A DNA stretch of 64,000 nt from Bacteroidota bacterium (lineage in GTDB: Bacteria > Bacteroidota > Bacteroidia > Chitinophagales > Chitinophagaceae), in the NCBI GenBank assembly GCA_947453145.1, contig CANGFA010000005.1:29459-93458 (forward strand), in the 5' to 3' direction. The translations under genes were made by a program, and so were the position numbers. Shown piece by piece: positions 10,255 to 17,909 of the stretch. Each line of letters opens with the position of its first letter. Positions within the stretch are counted from its first letter, which is position 1. Below the pieces are notes generated by a model. That model saw only the letters and a program-made list of their open reading frames with translations. It was not told the origin of the DNA and did not search any database.

Positions 10255-10283
10255 ATCTTATTAGTAACGTAAAAATTGGGCTT

Positions 10284-11090
10284 TTATTTCACCAATTTTC
10301 CATTCTTGAAAAAGAAATGATAGGCTAGTTTATCGGCCCATGCTGGAAAGAATTTATTCATAAAAACAGTACGCTTCCCAGTAAAGGTCAAAACCAAGCT
10401 ACGCTTACGTTTATCTATTGCTTCTATGATATGATTGGCACATTCCTCAGAGCTCATCATTGCCCCTTCATCCATAGGTGACTCCCCTTGCGCTTGCGCA
10501 TCTTTGTTTAAAGCTGCATTGCGAATATTGGAAGTTGTAAAGCCAGGACAAACCCACATTACATGGGTGCCAGAACCAAATAGTTCGGTTCTCAAAGCCT
10601 CCAACCAACCATTTAAAGCATATTTAGAAGCAGAATAGCCACTGCGTCCAGGAAGGCCTCTATAACCTGCAATACTGGAAACACCCACAATTACGCCATT
10701 TACTTTTTGTACCGCCGGCAGAGCTGCTTTAGTGGTGTAAACCGTACCCCAAAAATTAATATCCATCACATTTTTTAAAGTCTCAATGGAAACTTCAGAT
10801 ACCAAGGCACGCATGGATATACCGGCATTGTTTATTAAAATATCAATTGCACCCCATTTATCCAATACGGCTTTTATAAAAGCATCAACTTGTGCCTGCT
10901 GCACTACATCCACCTGCATAGCAAATAAGCAATCGGTTAGATTTTCACTAGATAAAAGGTTTAATTTATCCATATTACGGCCACAGGTAGCCACCTTGGC
11001 GCCCAATGTTAAAAACTGTTGGACTAAAGCTTTCCCAATACCATCGGAACCGCCCGTAATAACTACAATTTTACCGCTGTAATTAGCCAT
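10284..11090 (-). CDS. Short-chain dehydrogenase/reductase
   Basis: This is an NAD(P)-dependent oxidoreductase of the classical SDR family. The start at 11090 (MANYSGKIVV) gives 268 residues. A start six codons upstream (11108) is possible but weaker. The cofactor motif GGSDGIG is at 13-19, NNAG at 87-90, the catalytic serine near 138 and the YxxxK pair at Y152/K156. The C-terminal tail (TFTGKRTVFMNKFFPAW..) resembles membrane-associated SDRs acting on lipids or sphingoid bases, but the substrate is unknown. A TACATTTG box (11106-11113, minus strand) is a candidate -7 element. Confidence 0.85.
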   Translation of the reverse strand: MANYSGKIVVITGGSDGIGKALVQQFLTLGAKVATCGRNMDKLNLLSSENLTDCLFAMQVDVVQQAQVDAFIKAVLDKWGAIDILINNAGISMRALVSEVSIETLKNVMDINFWGTVYTTKAALPAVQKVNGVIVGVSSIAGYRGLPGRSGYSASKYALNGWLEALRTELFGSGTHVMWVCPGFTTSNIRNAALNKDAQAQGESPMDEGAMMSSEECANHIIEAIDKRKRSLVLTFTGKRTVFMNKFFPAWADKLAYHFFFKNGKLVK

Positions 11091-11178
11091 GAGATTGAAT
11101 TTACACAAATGTACTTCTAAATTGAAGATGAATCACTTAGCTTCAAAATATCCTGTTGAAAAGAAATGTCCCCTTTTA

Positions 11179-11209
11179 TTTGGATAGTTTTATTTTATGC
11201 TTATTTTTG
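11179..11209 (+). promoter_or_regulatory. Promoter of tRNA-Lys
   Basis: TTTG (11179-11182), a 19-base spacer and TATTTTTG (11202-11209) give a near-perfect Bacteroidota promoter. The tRNA begins 25 bases after the -7 box. Confidence 0.65.
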
Positions 11210-11234
11210 CACTCCTCAAAAGGGAAAACGGTCA

Positions 11235-11307
11235 GATTCTGTAGCTCAGTTGGTAGAGCAATACACTTTTAATGTATGGGTCCTGGGTTCGAGTCCCAGC
11301 GGGATCA
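11235..11307 (+). tRNA. tRNA-Lys (anticodon UUU)
   Basis: A full cloverleaf of 73 bases can be folded by eye. The acceptor stem is GATTCTG with CGGGATC (two G-T pairs) and the D arm is GCTC..GAGC. The anticodon arm is ATACA-CTTTTAA-TGTAT, with TTT at 11268-11270. The T arm is CTGGG-TTCGAGT-CCCAG and the discriminator is A. The 3' CCA is not encoded (ACAA follows). The gene is a single-tRNA transcription unit with its own promoter and terminator. Confidence 0.96.
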
Positions 11308-11310
11308 CAA

Positions 11311-11338
11311 AGCTCCGACGCAAGTCGGGGCTTTTTTT
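11311..11338 (+). terminator. Rho-independent terminator of tRNA-Lys
   Basis: AGCTCCGAC pairs with GTCGGGGCT (9 bp, one G-T) around a GCAA tetraloop and is followed by seven T. It begins three bases after the tRNA discriminator. Confidence 0.9.
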
Positions 11339-11438
11339 ATGCAAAGCCGCGAAACAAGCTTGCTTGATTGAGCGGATGAGCATGAAAAAAGCAAAAGCAA
11401 CACGATGTGTTGCTTTAAGGAGTTTTGGGTTAGATCAA
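11339..11438. other. Non-coding stretch with a hairpin
   Basis: No gene is supported. A 10-bp perfect stem, AAAGCAACAC (11394-11403) with GTGTTGCTTT (11407-11416), closes a three-base loop. A shorter palindrome (CAAGCTTG) lies near 11355. There is no T-run, so this is not an obvious terminator. An open reading frame crosses the whole tRNA and this stretch but is not credible as protein. Confidence 0.6.
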
Positions 11439-11590
11439 TTCGTGGGGAAGTCGGACGAGCAAAGCGAGGACGACAATCCCATTATTGAACTTCGTGGGGA
11501 AGTCGGACGAGCAAAGCGAGGACGACAATCCCATAATTGAACTTCGTGGGGAAGTCGTTCGAGCTTGCGAGAACGACTTCCCATTATTTA
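11439..11590. repeat. Three tandem 52-bp palindromic repeats
   Basis: Units begin with TTCGTGGGGAAGTCG at 11439, 11491 and 11543, an exact 52-base period. Units 1 and 2 differ by one base. Unit 3 shares the ends but has a different centre and forms a strong hairpin, with GGAAGTCGTTC pairing with GAACGACTTCC. Units 1 and 2 fold less perfectly (TGGG/CCCA and GTCG/CGAC). There are no spacers and no coding sense. They look like REP-type palindromic elements downstream of a tRNA. Confidence 0.8.
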
Positions 11591-11644
11591 TACAAAGTAA
11601 ATAGCACTAAAAAGAATTTAACAATATTGTAATTAATCCTCAAA

Positions 11645-12400
11645 CTATTTAATAGTCCTAATAGCAAATACAAAGGCATCAAGATTCTTACCTTGATATT
11701 GTTGAGTTCCATCTTTAAAATATTGCCACCATACATATTCACCTTGTAATGAAGAACTCCAATAAAAATTATTCAAATAATTTTTGAATTTTACTTTGTT
11801 TTTATATATTAAATTTAATTCATCCTTATTGGGTAATCTCCATCCATTTCCTAATTTAGCAATTGCTGCTTTAGCATCATCCCATGACATTTTAACTAGC
11901 AAATCATTTTCGGCAATTTCTAAATTTCCAATTTTTACTTTATTACCTAAAATTAAATTCGCATTTTGAGGTTCAGAATTAGGTACATTAATATTTTTAT
12001 CAGCAATTTCACTATAAACTGCACGAACACCATAGTATTCGTCATCTTCAGATTCAGCATGACCACTACTATAGACGGAAACTATAATATGTATCTTAGG
12101 GTTAGTACTCATACCTTCTGTAGAACTCCAAAAATCAAAATTATCAATAAACCCAATTGAATCCTGGTTTAAATATAATTCATGTAATTCATCCTGAGTA
12201 GGTAATCTCCAACCCTTTCCTAGTTTAGCACATGCTGCTTGAGCATGCTCCCATGTCATTTTTTCTGGGAAATTATATTGCGCAACTAATAAATTTCCTA
12301 TTTTAATAGGAGTACCAATAATTGAATCGTATTCTGATTTTTGGGCAAAAATAGATTGTACTATAATTAAACACATTACTGATAAAAAGACCTTTTTCAT
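11645..12400 (-). CDS. Secreted protein with two DUF1566 (Lcl-type) repeats
   Basis: This 251-residue exported protein has a signal peptide ending near SIFAQ (20). It carries two copies of a domain with the pattern KIGNL..(20)..W..A.AA.AKLG.GWRLP..DEL..LY. The copies cover about residues 30-105 and 150-235, and each ends in a FYWSS or FDFWSS motif. This is the DUF1566/Lcl C-terminal fold, found in surface and phage-tail-like proteins; its function is not established. It is the last gene of the apparent operon starting at 17098, 47 bases after the preceding gene. No catalytic residues can be named. Confidence 0.7.
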   Translation of the reverse strand: MKKVFLSVMCLIIVQSIFAQKSEYDSIIGTPIKIGNLLVAQYNFPEKMTWEHAQAACAKLGKGWRLPTQDELHELYLNQDSIGFIDNFDFWSSTEGMSTNPKIHIIVSVYSSGHAESEDDEYYGVRAVYSEIADKNINVPNSEPQNANLILGNKVKIGNLEIAENDLLVKMSWDDAKAAIAKLGNGWRLPNKDELNLIYKNKVKFKNYLNNFYWSSSLQGEYVWWQYFKDGTQQYQGKNLDAFVFAIRTIK

Positions 12401-12447
12401 AATTCTTGTAATTAAATTTATTTAAAGTTGGATTAGGTATTGGCTTA

Positions 12448-12852
12448 TTAGTGAATATAAGACCCACCAAGCTTATTGTATTCATATGAATCTTTAGAAT
12501 TTTTGATGGTGGCAATTTCTTTATCATCACTTAAAATTTGTTGTTTAAACAAATCAATTTGAAATTTTAATTTGCCATCAATGCTCTCCATATAGATGGA
12601 CCACTCATCCCTACTAGTTTCTATATATGCAGTTGCATTACCTTCATTGTCAAGTTCAACCCATTTTAAATGCTTACCAGCTCTGTCCCAGCCCACCCAT
12701 ATAAACTCACTGACATCATTTTTATTATTTGAATTTACACCTTGGAAATAAGCACAATTTTCTGGCTTTAATTTAGTTTGTGCGGAACATTCGTTTTTAG
12801 AAACCAAGTTTAATGATACAAAAAACAAAGTTAATAGTACAAGTTTTTTCAT
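12448..12852 (-). CDS. Small secreted protein of unknown function
   Basis: I do not recognise a named family. The chosen start (12852, MKKLVLLTLFF) gives 134 residues with a signal peptide ending near NECSAQ. An upstream start at 12924 would add 24 residues and overlap the preceding gene. The mature part is beta-rich and contains TSRDEWSIYMES, followed by LKFQIDLFKQQI. The pattern 'RDEWS.Y.....(K/N)..IQIDL..K.I' recurs, as I recall, in many uncharacterised Bacteroidota exported proteins. The gene sits in the middle of the TMEM43/channel operon. Confidence 0.65.
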   Translation of the reverse strand: MKKLVLLTLFFVSLNLVSKNECSAQTKLKPENCAYFQGVNSNNKNDVSEFIWVGWDRAGKHLKWVELDNEGNATAYIETSRDEWSIYMESIDGKLKFQIDLFKQQILSDDKEIATIKNSKDSYEYNKLGGSYIH

Positions 12853-12898
12853 TTTTGATTGTTTTTGATTTTTATGAAATGATGATGAATAATACAAA

Positions 12899-13303
12899 TT
12901 AATACTCCCCATTAAAATCCCCAATACTCCCTTGAATATCTGCTTGTTTGGGATTGGACCAAAGCTTAAGCTCCTTTAACCTTGTTTTTGTTAATTCTTC
13001 TAGATAGGAATAATATAAGGTTGGATAAATACTTCCATAAGCCGCTCTTGTATCGTCAGCAGGATACATCATTTTTACTTCTGCATCTCTATATTGAATC
13101 CAACATCTCTCTGAGGCTCTCAATGCATTTATAAATTTGGTATTCTTTGCATACTTTTTTAAAATAACCTGATAAATAACTCCTAGTTCATCGTCTACTT
13201 TCTTGTAACTATTCATTGCATCTTTATTCATCTCAGACTGTGATTGTGCATTAGATGTAAATGCAATTAAAAAAATTGCAAAAAGTAAGAATATTTTTTT
13301 CAT
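12899..13303 (-). CDS. Secreted LprI/DUF1311-like protein
   Basis: This 134-residue protein has a signal peptide ending at SNAQ (20). The helical core resembles the lysozyme-inhibitor LprI N-terminal family (DUF1311). A region with DELGVIYQVILKKYAK is followed by a helix with LRASERCWIQYRDAEV; a tryptophan followed by YRDAE is the family signature. The usual pair of disulfide cysteines is reduced to one, so lysozyme inhibition should not be assumed. It lies 22 bases after the 247-residue protein and 46 bases before the next gene, consistent with one transcript. Confidence 0.7.
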   Translation of the reverse strand: MKKIFLLFAIFLIAFTSNAQSQSEMNKDAMNSYKKVDDELGVIYQVILKKYAKNTKFINALRASERCWIQYRDAEVKMMYPADDTRAAYGSIYPTLYYSYLEELTKTRLKELKLWSNPKQADIQGSIGDFNGEY

Positions 13304-13324
13304 AGTATAATTTTAATTATTAGC

Positions 13325-14068
13325 CTATTTAATAGTTAAAAAAACGTTGTTGCCAGTAACATCTTTCTCCAAGGGAGTCCATTTTTTAACATCTGCCTCA
13401 TATACCGCTTTGTAAACAACTTTAGCAACAATATCAATCTTGAACTTTGTCGCATAAAAGATAGTATTAGTTGGGTCAGGATTTATTTCTTCTAATGTCA
13501 CTGAATTATTATCAACAGCAACTTGTTTGAACTTTTTATCTTCTTTAGGGAATGATTCCTTCATGTTAATGGCTTCATAATAACAGCTCCATTCATTAGT
13601 GCCCGTTTTTGTAAAAGAATGAACATCGTTCATTAATTCATTTTTCCATTTAATCGTAGATATATTAGTTCCTGTAGCTGCCACATTAATATCAAATACA
13701 TCCGGTTTTTCTAGTTCAACTGGGTTATTATTTGCACTTATAAGTAATATCTTTTGATTAGAAGGTTTGCCATTTTCAAGAACAGTCACTTTTTTTGTAG
13801 TAAAATCAATTTTTATATTAGCAGCAATATCTTTTTGTTCAAAAGTAATTGAATTTTTATCTGCATTTAAAATTGTAAAACCTCTTAATTCAGTATAACT
13901 ACCATCTGCCCCCTTTTGAACCATTTTCCATTCGGCATCTTTAAATTTTTGAAACAAGGCGTTTACATTTTTCATTTTCAAGGTAATGTTAGTGACAGTA
14001 TTGCCAGTAACCTGTGCGAAAGAATGTACACTTAACAACAATAAAATTGAACTGATTATTTTTTTCAT
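13325..14068 (-). CDS. Secreted beta-rich protein, family not recognised
   Basis: This is a 247-residue exported protein with a signal peptide ending near HSFAQ (19). The rest looks beta-rich. It seems to contain two related halves, each with a strand like 'NSITFEQ..' or 'NSVTLEE..' followed by 'IKIDFTTKKV' or 'FKIDIVAKVV'. The same 'x-ID-x-x-x-K-x-V' strand occurs in the small protein at 12448-12852, suggesting a shared fold within the operon. It starts 10 bases after the channel gene, so translational coupling is likely. No function can be assigned. Confidence 0.65.
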   Translation of the reverse strand: MKKIISSILLLLSVHSFAQVTGNTVTNITLKMKNVNALFQKFKDAEWKMVQKGADGSYTELRGFTILNADKNSITFEQKDIAANIKIDFTTKKVTVLENGKPSNQKILLISANNNPVELEKPDVFDINVAATGTNISTIKWKNELMNDVHSFTKTGTNEWSCYYEAINMKESFPKEDKKFKQVAVDNNSVTLEEINPDPTNTIFYATKFKIDIVAKVVYKAVYEADVKKWTPLEKDVTGNNVFLTIK

Positions 14069-14078
14069 ACTTTTTTAT

Positions 14079-15956
14079 TTAATTATCACTTAAGACAATT
14101 AAGAAATCGTCTTCGTTAAATTTTATTTCGTTGGATTTTTTTGGATTAATAAAGATTCCAAAATTATCTTCAACGCTGTCCTTTAATGATGTTTTTCTAT
14201 ATCCAATTGCTGTTTCTTTTCTTTCAGATGCAATCTCAATTAATGTATAAAAATCTACTTCTTCTTGTGTTTCAATGTATTGATTAATTGGTTTTAGATA
14301 AATTTCAGAACCATCAGAAGCAAAAAGAATATCAAAAACATTTTTTAATTTATTATTTTCTGCTACCTGCGAAATAATTAAACTAGATATATTTTCGCCA
14401 ATTATAAAATCATCCGCTTTAGTTACTCTACCTATTTCCATGTTTCTAACATCTCTCATTTCTGTTATAATACTAAAGTTTTTATTTAATTTTTCTGCAA
14501 TTTTTCTTAAATGTAACAGACAAATTAAAATCCTAGCATCACTTTCTTGATCCTGTATTGAATAATCATTTAATAATATAATATTATCAAAATTTTCAGG
14601 ATGCAGCTCCTCAATGACTCGCCTTTCAGTTATACTTCCAACTGCATATTCAATTTTTTGATTGGTTAATTGAATTTCATCAATTTTATTATTATTTAAA
14701 ATGAGTATTGAAGATCCAGGAGCAACGTAATTATCAAGCTCTGAAACTATTGTTAACGCCCCTTTATTCCAACCAATAATCAAAGTTTTTTCAGAGGTTC
14801 CATTTTGAATTGATTGGACTTTGAAAAGGTTAGATTTTAAAATAATATCTTTTTTACCGTTTGGAATTATGGTATCATCATCTTCCGAAATAGCTATTAT
14901 ACTGTCACCTTGGTTTATAATGGTGGCCATTTCTGGATTTATAAGTATTTTTTCATCTTTTGAACAAATGCCTATTATGGAAGATGTGTCAAAACTATTT
15001 ATTGCCTCTTTATAGGTTTTTCCATATAGAGATTGTTCGTTTGAAAAATATATTTCATCTCCTGTAAATGTTAACAAACTTGAATAGATTACACTTAACC
15101 CAGATTGTCTACAAGTTTGAGCTGTAATTCTTGCAATTAAATCGTTAGACTGAATAAATACTGCTTCCCCGTTTCCAGCTACTTCTGCAGCTTCTAAATT
15201 AGATGCATCAGAAATTTCAGCCACAATATTATAGGGTTCTGCTTTTCTATTTTTACCATTGGTTAAGGAAAGTACAGTTTTTATAACAAAAATATCTGCC
15301 CCTTCATTAAATTGGCTTAATACAATAATAGAACGTGCTTGATTAGGATTAACAATATTTATCTCAGATAAAATAAGTGGACTCCCCTTACGAACAACAA
15401 TCTTAGTATTTTTAAAATCTTCTATTTTTTGACTTATAAGATCCTCCATTTCAACTTTATCTAACTCGGCAAGTATTACGATAGAGGCATTTTTCCTATT
15501 GGAATTGGCCTCAATAATTTCATTTATAATTGAATATATTTTTTCTGACCACCCTAAAATTAAAGTATGATCTGATTCTAAAACAATTGATTTACCTTTT
15601 TTAAGTTCATTGATTTTTTCATCAATACCTGAAGATATAGCACCAATTAGAATAGAAATGATAAATATACCAACTAATGTAGCTGGAAAAAGTATTATCC
15701 TAAAAGACCATCCAGCAGCTCCAGCCATAGTTCCAGTATCTAAAGTTGCCATTAAGCTTTGCCACATACCTTCGATAAATCCAAGTGGTTCAGCATCTGG
15801 ATTGCCCTTAATTTTAAAGGTTACAATTAAGGCACCTAAAATTAAAATTGAAATTATTGAGACTAACCCTAGCCATCTGATTACACCTAAAGGGCCTGCA
15901 GAAATTGTATTTTCAAAATAATATTTAAATTTTGCTTTGAAAGAATGATTTTTCAT
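14079..15956 (-). CDS. CASTOR/POLLUX-like ion channel with tandem RCK domains
   Basis: This 625-residue membrane protein resembles the bacterial relatives of plant CASTOR/POLLUX cation channels. Two membrane helices lie at about 28-48 and 85-108. Between them is a re-entrant-like segment (GMWQSLMATLDTGTMAG, 63-79) that occupies the pore position. Two cytoplasmic RCK/TrkA-N-like regions follow. The first opens with TLILGWSEKI at 131-140 and contains RKGSPL. The second opens with TLIIGWNKGAL near 390. The gene starts 2 bases after the TMEM43-family gene, so they are almost certainly co-transcribed. Ion selectivity and ligand are unknown. Confidence 0.8.
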   Translation of the reverse strand: MKNHSFKAKFKYYFENTISAGPLGVIRWLGLVSIISILILGALIVTFKIKGNPDAEPLGFIEGMWQSLMATLDTGTMAGAAGWSFRIILFPATLVGIFIISILIGAISSGIDEKINELKKGKSIVLESDHTLILGWSEKIYSIINEIIEANSNRKNASIVILAELDKVEMEDLISQKIEDFKNTKIVVRKGSPLILSEINIVNPNQARSIIVLSQFNEGADIFVIKTVLSLTNGKNRKAEPYNIVAEISDASNLEAAEVAGNGEAVFIQSNDLIARITAQTCRQSGLSVIYSSLLTFTGDEIYFSNEQSLYGKTYKEAINSFDTSSIIGICSKDEKILINPEMATIINQGDSIIAISEDDDTIIPNGKKDIILKSNLFKVQSIQNGTSEKTLIIGWNKGALTIVSELDNYVAPGSSILILNNNKIDEIQLTNQKIEYAVGSITERRVIEELHPENFDNIILLNDYSIQDQESDARILICLLHLRKIAEKLNKNFSIITEMRDVRNMEIGRVTKADDFIIGENISSLIISQVAENNKLKNVFDILFASDGSEIYLKPINQYIETQEEVDFYTLIEIASERKETAIGYRKTSLKDSVEDNFGIFINPKKSNEIKFNEDDFLIVLSDN

Positions 15957-15958
15957 AC

Positions 15959-17098
15959 TTATTTAATTGACACTTTCCTTTTTCTAATTAAAAATATAAA
16001 TAATAAAACAACTACTGAAATTAGAATTATAGAAATTAAAGGCCTATAAAAGAACCATGCAATTGCTATAGTGATAAAGGTCAATATCACACCAACAACA
16101 AAGGAAACTAGGCCAGTTCCAATATTTAAGATACTACCTATAAAAGGCACAACATCTGCTATTACAACCAAAGGATTTAAAATTAACATAAACCCTAAAA
16201 TACACATAATTAAACCCGTTAATCTTAATCCCCAAGTAAGTGTATTATTATTACTTATGGCAACTTTAAACATCTCATTCGCGTTAATTTCTCCAAACAT
16301 GAGTTCATTTATGGTAGAACCATTTTTCCCAACAAATGGAATTAAGGTATTATTTAATTGTTTGCTTATAATACTCACCATTTGTGAAGGGTTAACAATT
16401 TCAAAAGAAATTTTAACATCTCCAATTTGGGGGTTATTTTCCAAATTGCCACTTCCTAAATATATTTTATTAGATGAAACTTTAAAAGATTTATTCTTCG
16501 CATTACTATCTAATTGGTACGCTTCGTATTTATTAATTTTATTCACTAAATCTGCCGACAATTTAAAATCACCTACATGTACATTTTGAGCATTATTTGA
16601 AGTACTTTCAAAAGTATATGCACTTTTATTTATGTGATTTTCTTTTACCTTAAAATCATCTGAATTTATTAGACCACTTACCCATTGTTTAGTGTAATTA
16701 TAGTTAGTTGTTACTTTTTCAGAACCACCTAATTGCTTTTCGGTTTTTTCTTCCGTCTTTTCAACCCATTGGTAAATAAGAACGTCTCTTTTTAATGAAA
16801 TCGCATTTATATTTATATTAAAATCAGCATCTTTTAAAGTGTCTGATGTCTCCGCTTTACCTGAAATATGGACAAGTTTATTTTCATTTTCTGAACTTGG
16901 CTTATTATTTTGTAAATGAATGACACTTTTACTACCATCTTTAAGATCATTTTCATTATGAATTGATCTTCCTTCATTCCACCATAATAAAATCAATGAC
17001 ACAATTATTAAGATAAACCCTATTAAAATTCCCTTTATGGAACCTATAATTCTACTACCCCATGAATTTGTTGTTACTTCCGTATATTGATCTGACAT
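15959..17098 (-). CDS. TMEM43 family membrane protein
   Basis: This 379-residue protein has the TMEM43 (LUMA) layout. One N-terminal membrane helix at about 19-40 is followed by LLWWNEGRS, a family hallmark. A large extracytoplasmic domain of about 240 residues comes next, and three to four closely spaced helices occupy the last 95 residues. A basic tail (RKRKVSIK) ends the protein. The function of bacterial members is not established. It is the first gene of the six-gene run and lies directly upstream of the channel gene, so a shared envelope function is inferred. Confidence 0.8.
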   Translation of the reverse strand: MSDQYTEVTTNSWGSRIIGSIKGILIGFILIIVSLILLWWNEGRSIHNENDLKDGSKSVIHLQNNKPSSENENKLVHISGKAETSDTLKDADFNININAISLKRDVLIYQWVEKTEEKTEKQLGGSEKVTTNYNYTKQWVSGLINSDDFKVKENHINKSAYTFESTSNNAQNVHVGDFKLSADLVNKINKYEAYQLDSNAKNKSFKVSSNKIYLGSGNLENNPQIGDVKISFEIVNPSQMVSIISKQLNNTLIPFVGKNGSTINELMFGEINANEMFKVAISNNNTLTWGLRLTGLIMCILGFMLILNPLVVIADVVPFIGSILNIGTGLVSFVVGVILTFITIAIAWFFYRPLISIILISVVVLLFIFLIRKRKVSIK

Positions 17099-17119
17099 TT
17101 TAATTTTGAATATACTGTT

Positions 17120-17179
17120 TTAAAATAAAAGGAGGGAAAACTATATAAATAAAAATCCTTATATAGTTTTCCCTCCTTT
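17120..17179 (-). terminator. Long perfect hairpin terminator
   Basis: A 21-bp perfect stem (17128-17148 with 17159-17179) closes a 10-base loop. On the minus strand it follows the histidine-rich gene and is followed by TTTTATTTTAAAA. It should end that transcript before the TMEM43 operon. The stem contains GGAGGG/CCCTCC. Confidence 0.8.
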
Positions 17180-17203
17180 AAAATATTTGACTAGTGTTAA
17201 AGA

Positions 17204-17695
17204 TTAGTGACCATCTTCTTCATCAGCACCTTCTTGGTCATCATGCTCATCTAAATCTATTTCATCCCCCTCATGATGTTCAGTACCAAAAATGTCATCT
17301 ACTTCATCAGCATCTTCTTCATCATCACTTACATCAATATCATGATCTAAATGCAACTTATATAAATATCCATGATGTGTATGCTTATCTTCGGTCCATA
17401 AATAATATTCTGCTTCATGAACATTATGCAATGTTAAATGCATTGTTTCACCTGGAGAAATAAAATGATTACCTTTGCCTATGAAATGACCTTTGTGCCA
17501 TTTTGTGGCATTACCATGTGTTTCCTCTACTGCAGAAGTCCAAAATTCATCAATGTAATGTTTAGTTGTATTGTGAATTACAAATTCCCAATCACCTGCT
17601 GCATTTTTAGTTAATGTAACTTTTGGTTTTGTTGGGTTACTAGCAAAACTTGTTAAAGTTGACATTAAAAAAATTGCGAAAATAATTTTTTTCAT
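17204..17695 (-). CDS. Secreted acidic, histidine-rich protein
   Basis: I do not recognise a family. The 163-residue product has a signal peptide ending near TSFAS (19) and a short domain (about 24-115) with many aromatic residues and histidines. The strongly acidic tail, about 118-163, contains SDDEEDADEVDD and DEHDDQEGADEEDGH. About 18 histidines are spread through the mature protein. Histidine plus Asp/Glu density suggests binding of divalent metal ions in the periplasm, but there is no known metallochaperone motif. A terminator downstream makes this a monocistronic gene next to the channel operon. Confidence 0.7.
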   Translation of the reverse strand: MKKIIFAIFLMSTLTSFASNPTKPKVTLTKNAAGDWEFVIHNTTKHYIDEFWTSAVEETHGNATKWHKGHFIGKGNHFISPGETMHLTLHNVHEAEYYLWTEDKHTHHGYLYKLHLDHDIDVSDDEEDADEVDDIFGTEHHEGDEIDLDEHDDQEGADEEDGH

Positions 17696-17909
17696 TTTTA
17701 TTTTTTTTTATTTTAAAAATTGTTCACATGAATATAATATTTTTTTTATTGCTAGAAAGGTATTTTATTAATTTTTTTTGCGAATATTAAATGTTTAATA
17801 AAATTGATTTTTTATTAAACATTTATAAACAAAAAAAATCAAATTTGATTTTTAAAATAAATCCATATTACATTAATATATTATTTATACTATATTAATT
17901 AATATTAAA
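17696..17909. other. AT-rich intergenic region with inverted repeat
   Basis: No gene is seen in these 214 bases. A 16-bp stem (17788-17803 with 17810-17825) around TTGATT lies between the histidine-rich gene and the gene at 17910. It has no clean T-run on either strand, so it may be a weak terminator for the upstream minus-strand gene or an operator-like palindrome. Confidence 0.5.

Noticed and set aside
11166..11540. 124-codon plus-strand open frame
   Set aside because: It runs through the whole tRNA-Lys, its terminator and two palindromic repeats, so it is not a protein gene.
11439..11590. CRISPR array or integron attC sites
   Set aside because: The repeats are directly adjacent without unique spacers and no cas or integron integrase gene is present.
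17194..17463. His/Leu-rich plus-strand open frame
   Set aside because: It is the mirror of the acidic tail of the minus-strand gene at 17204-17695, which has a signal peptide and a sensible composition.
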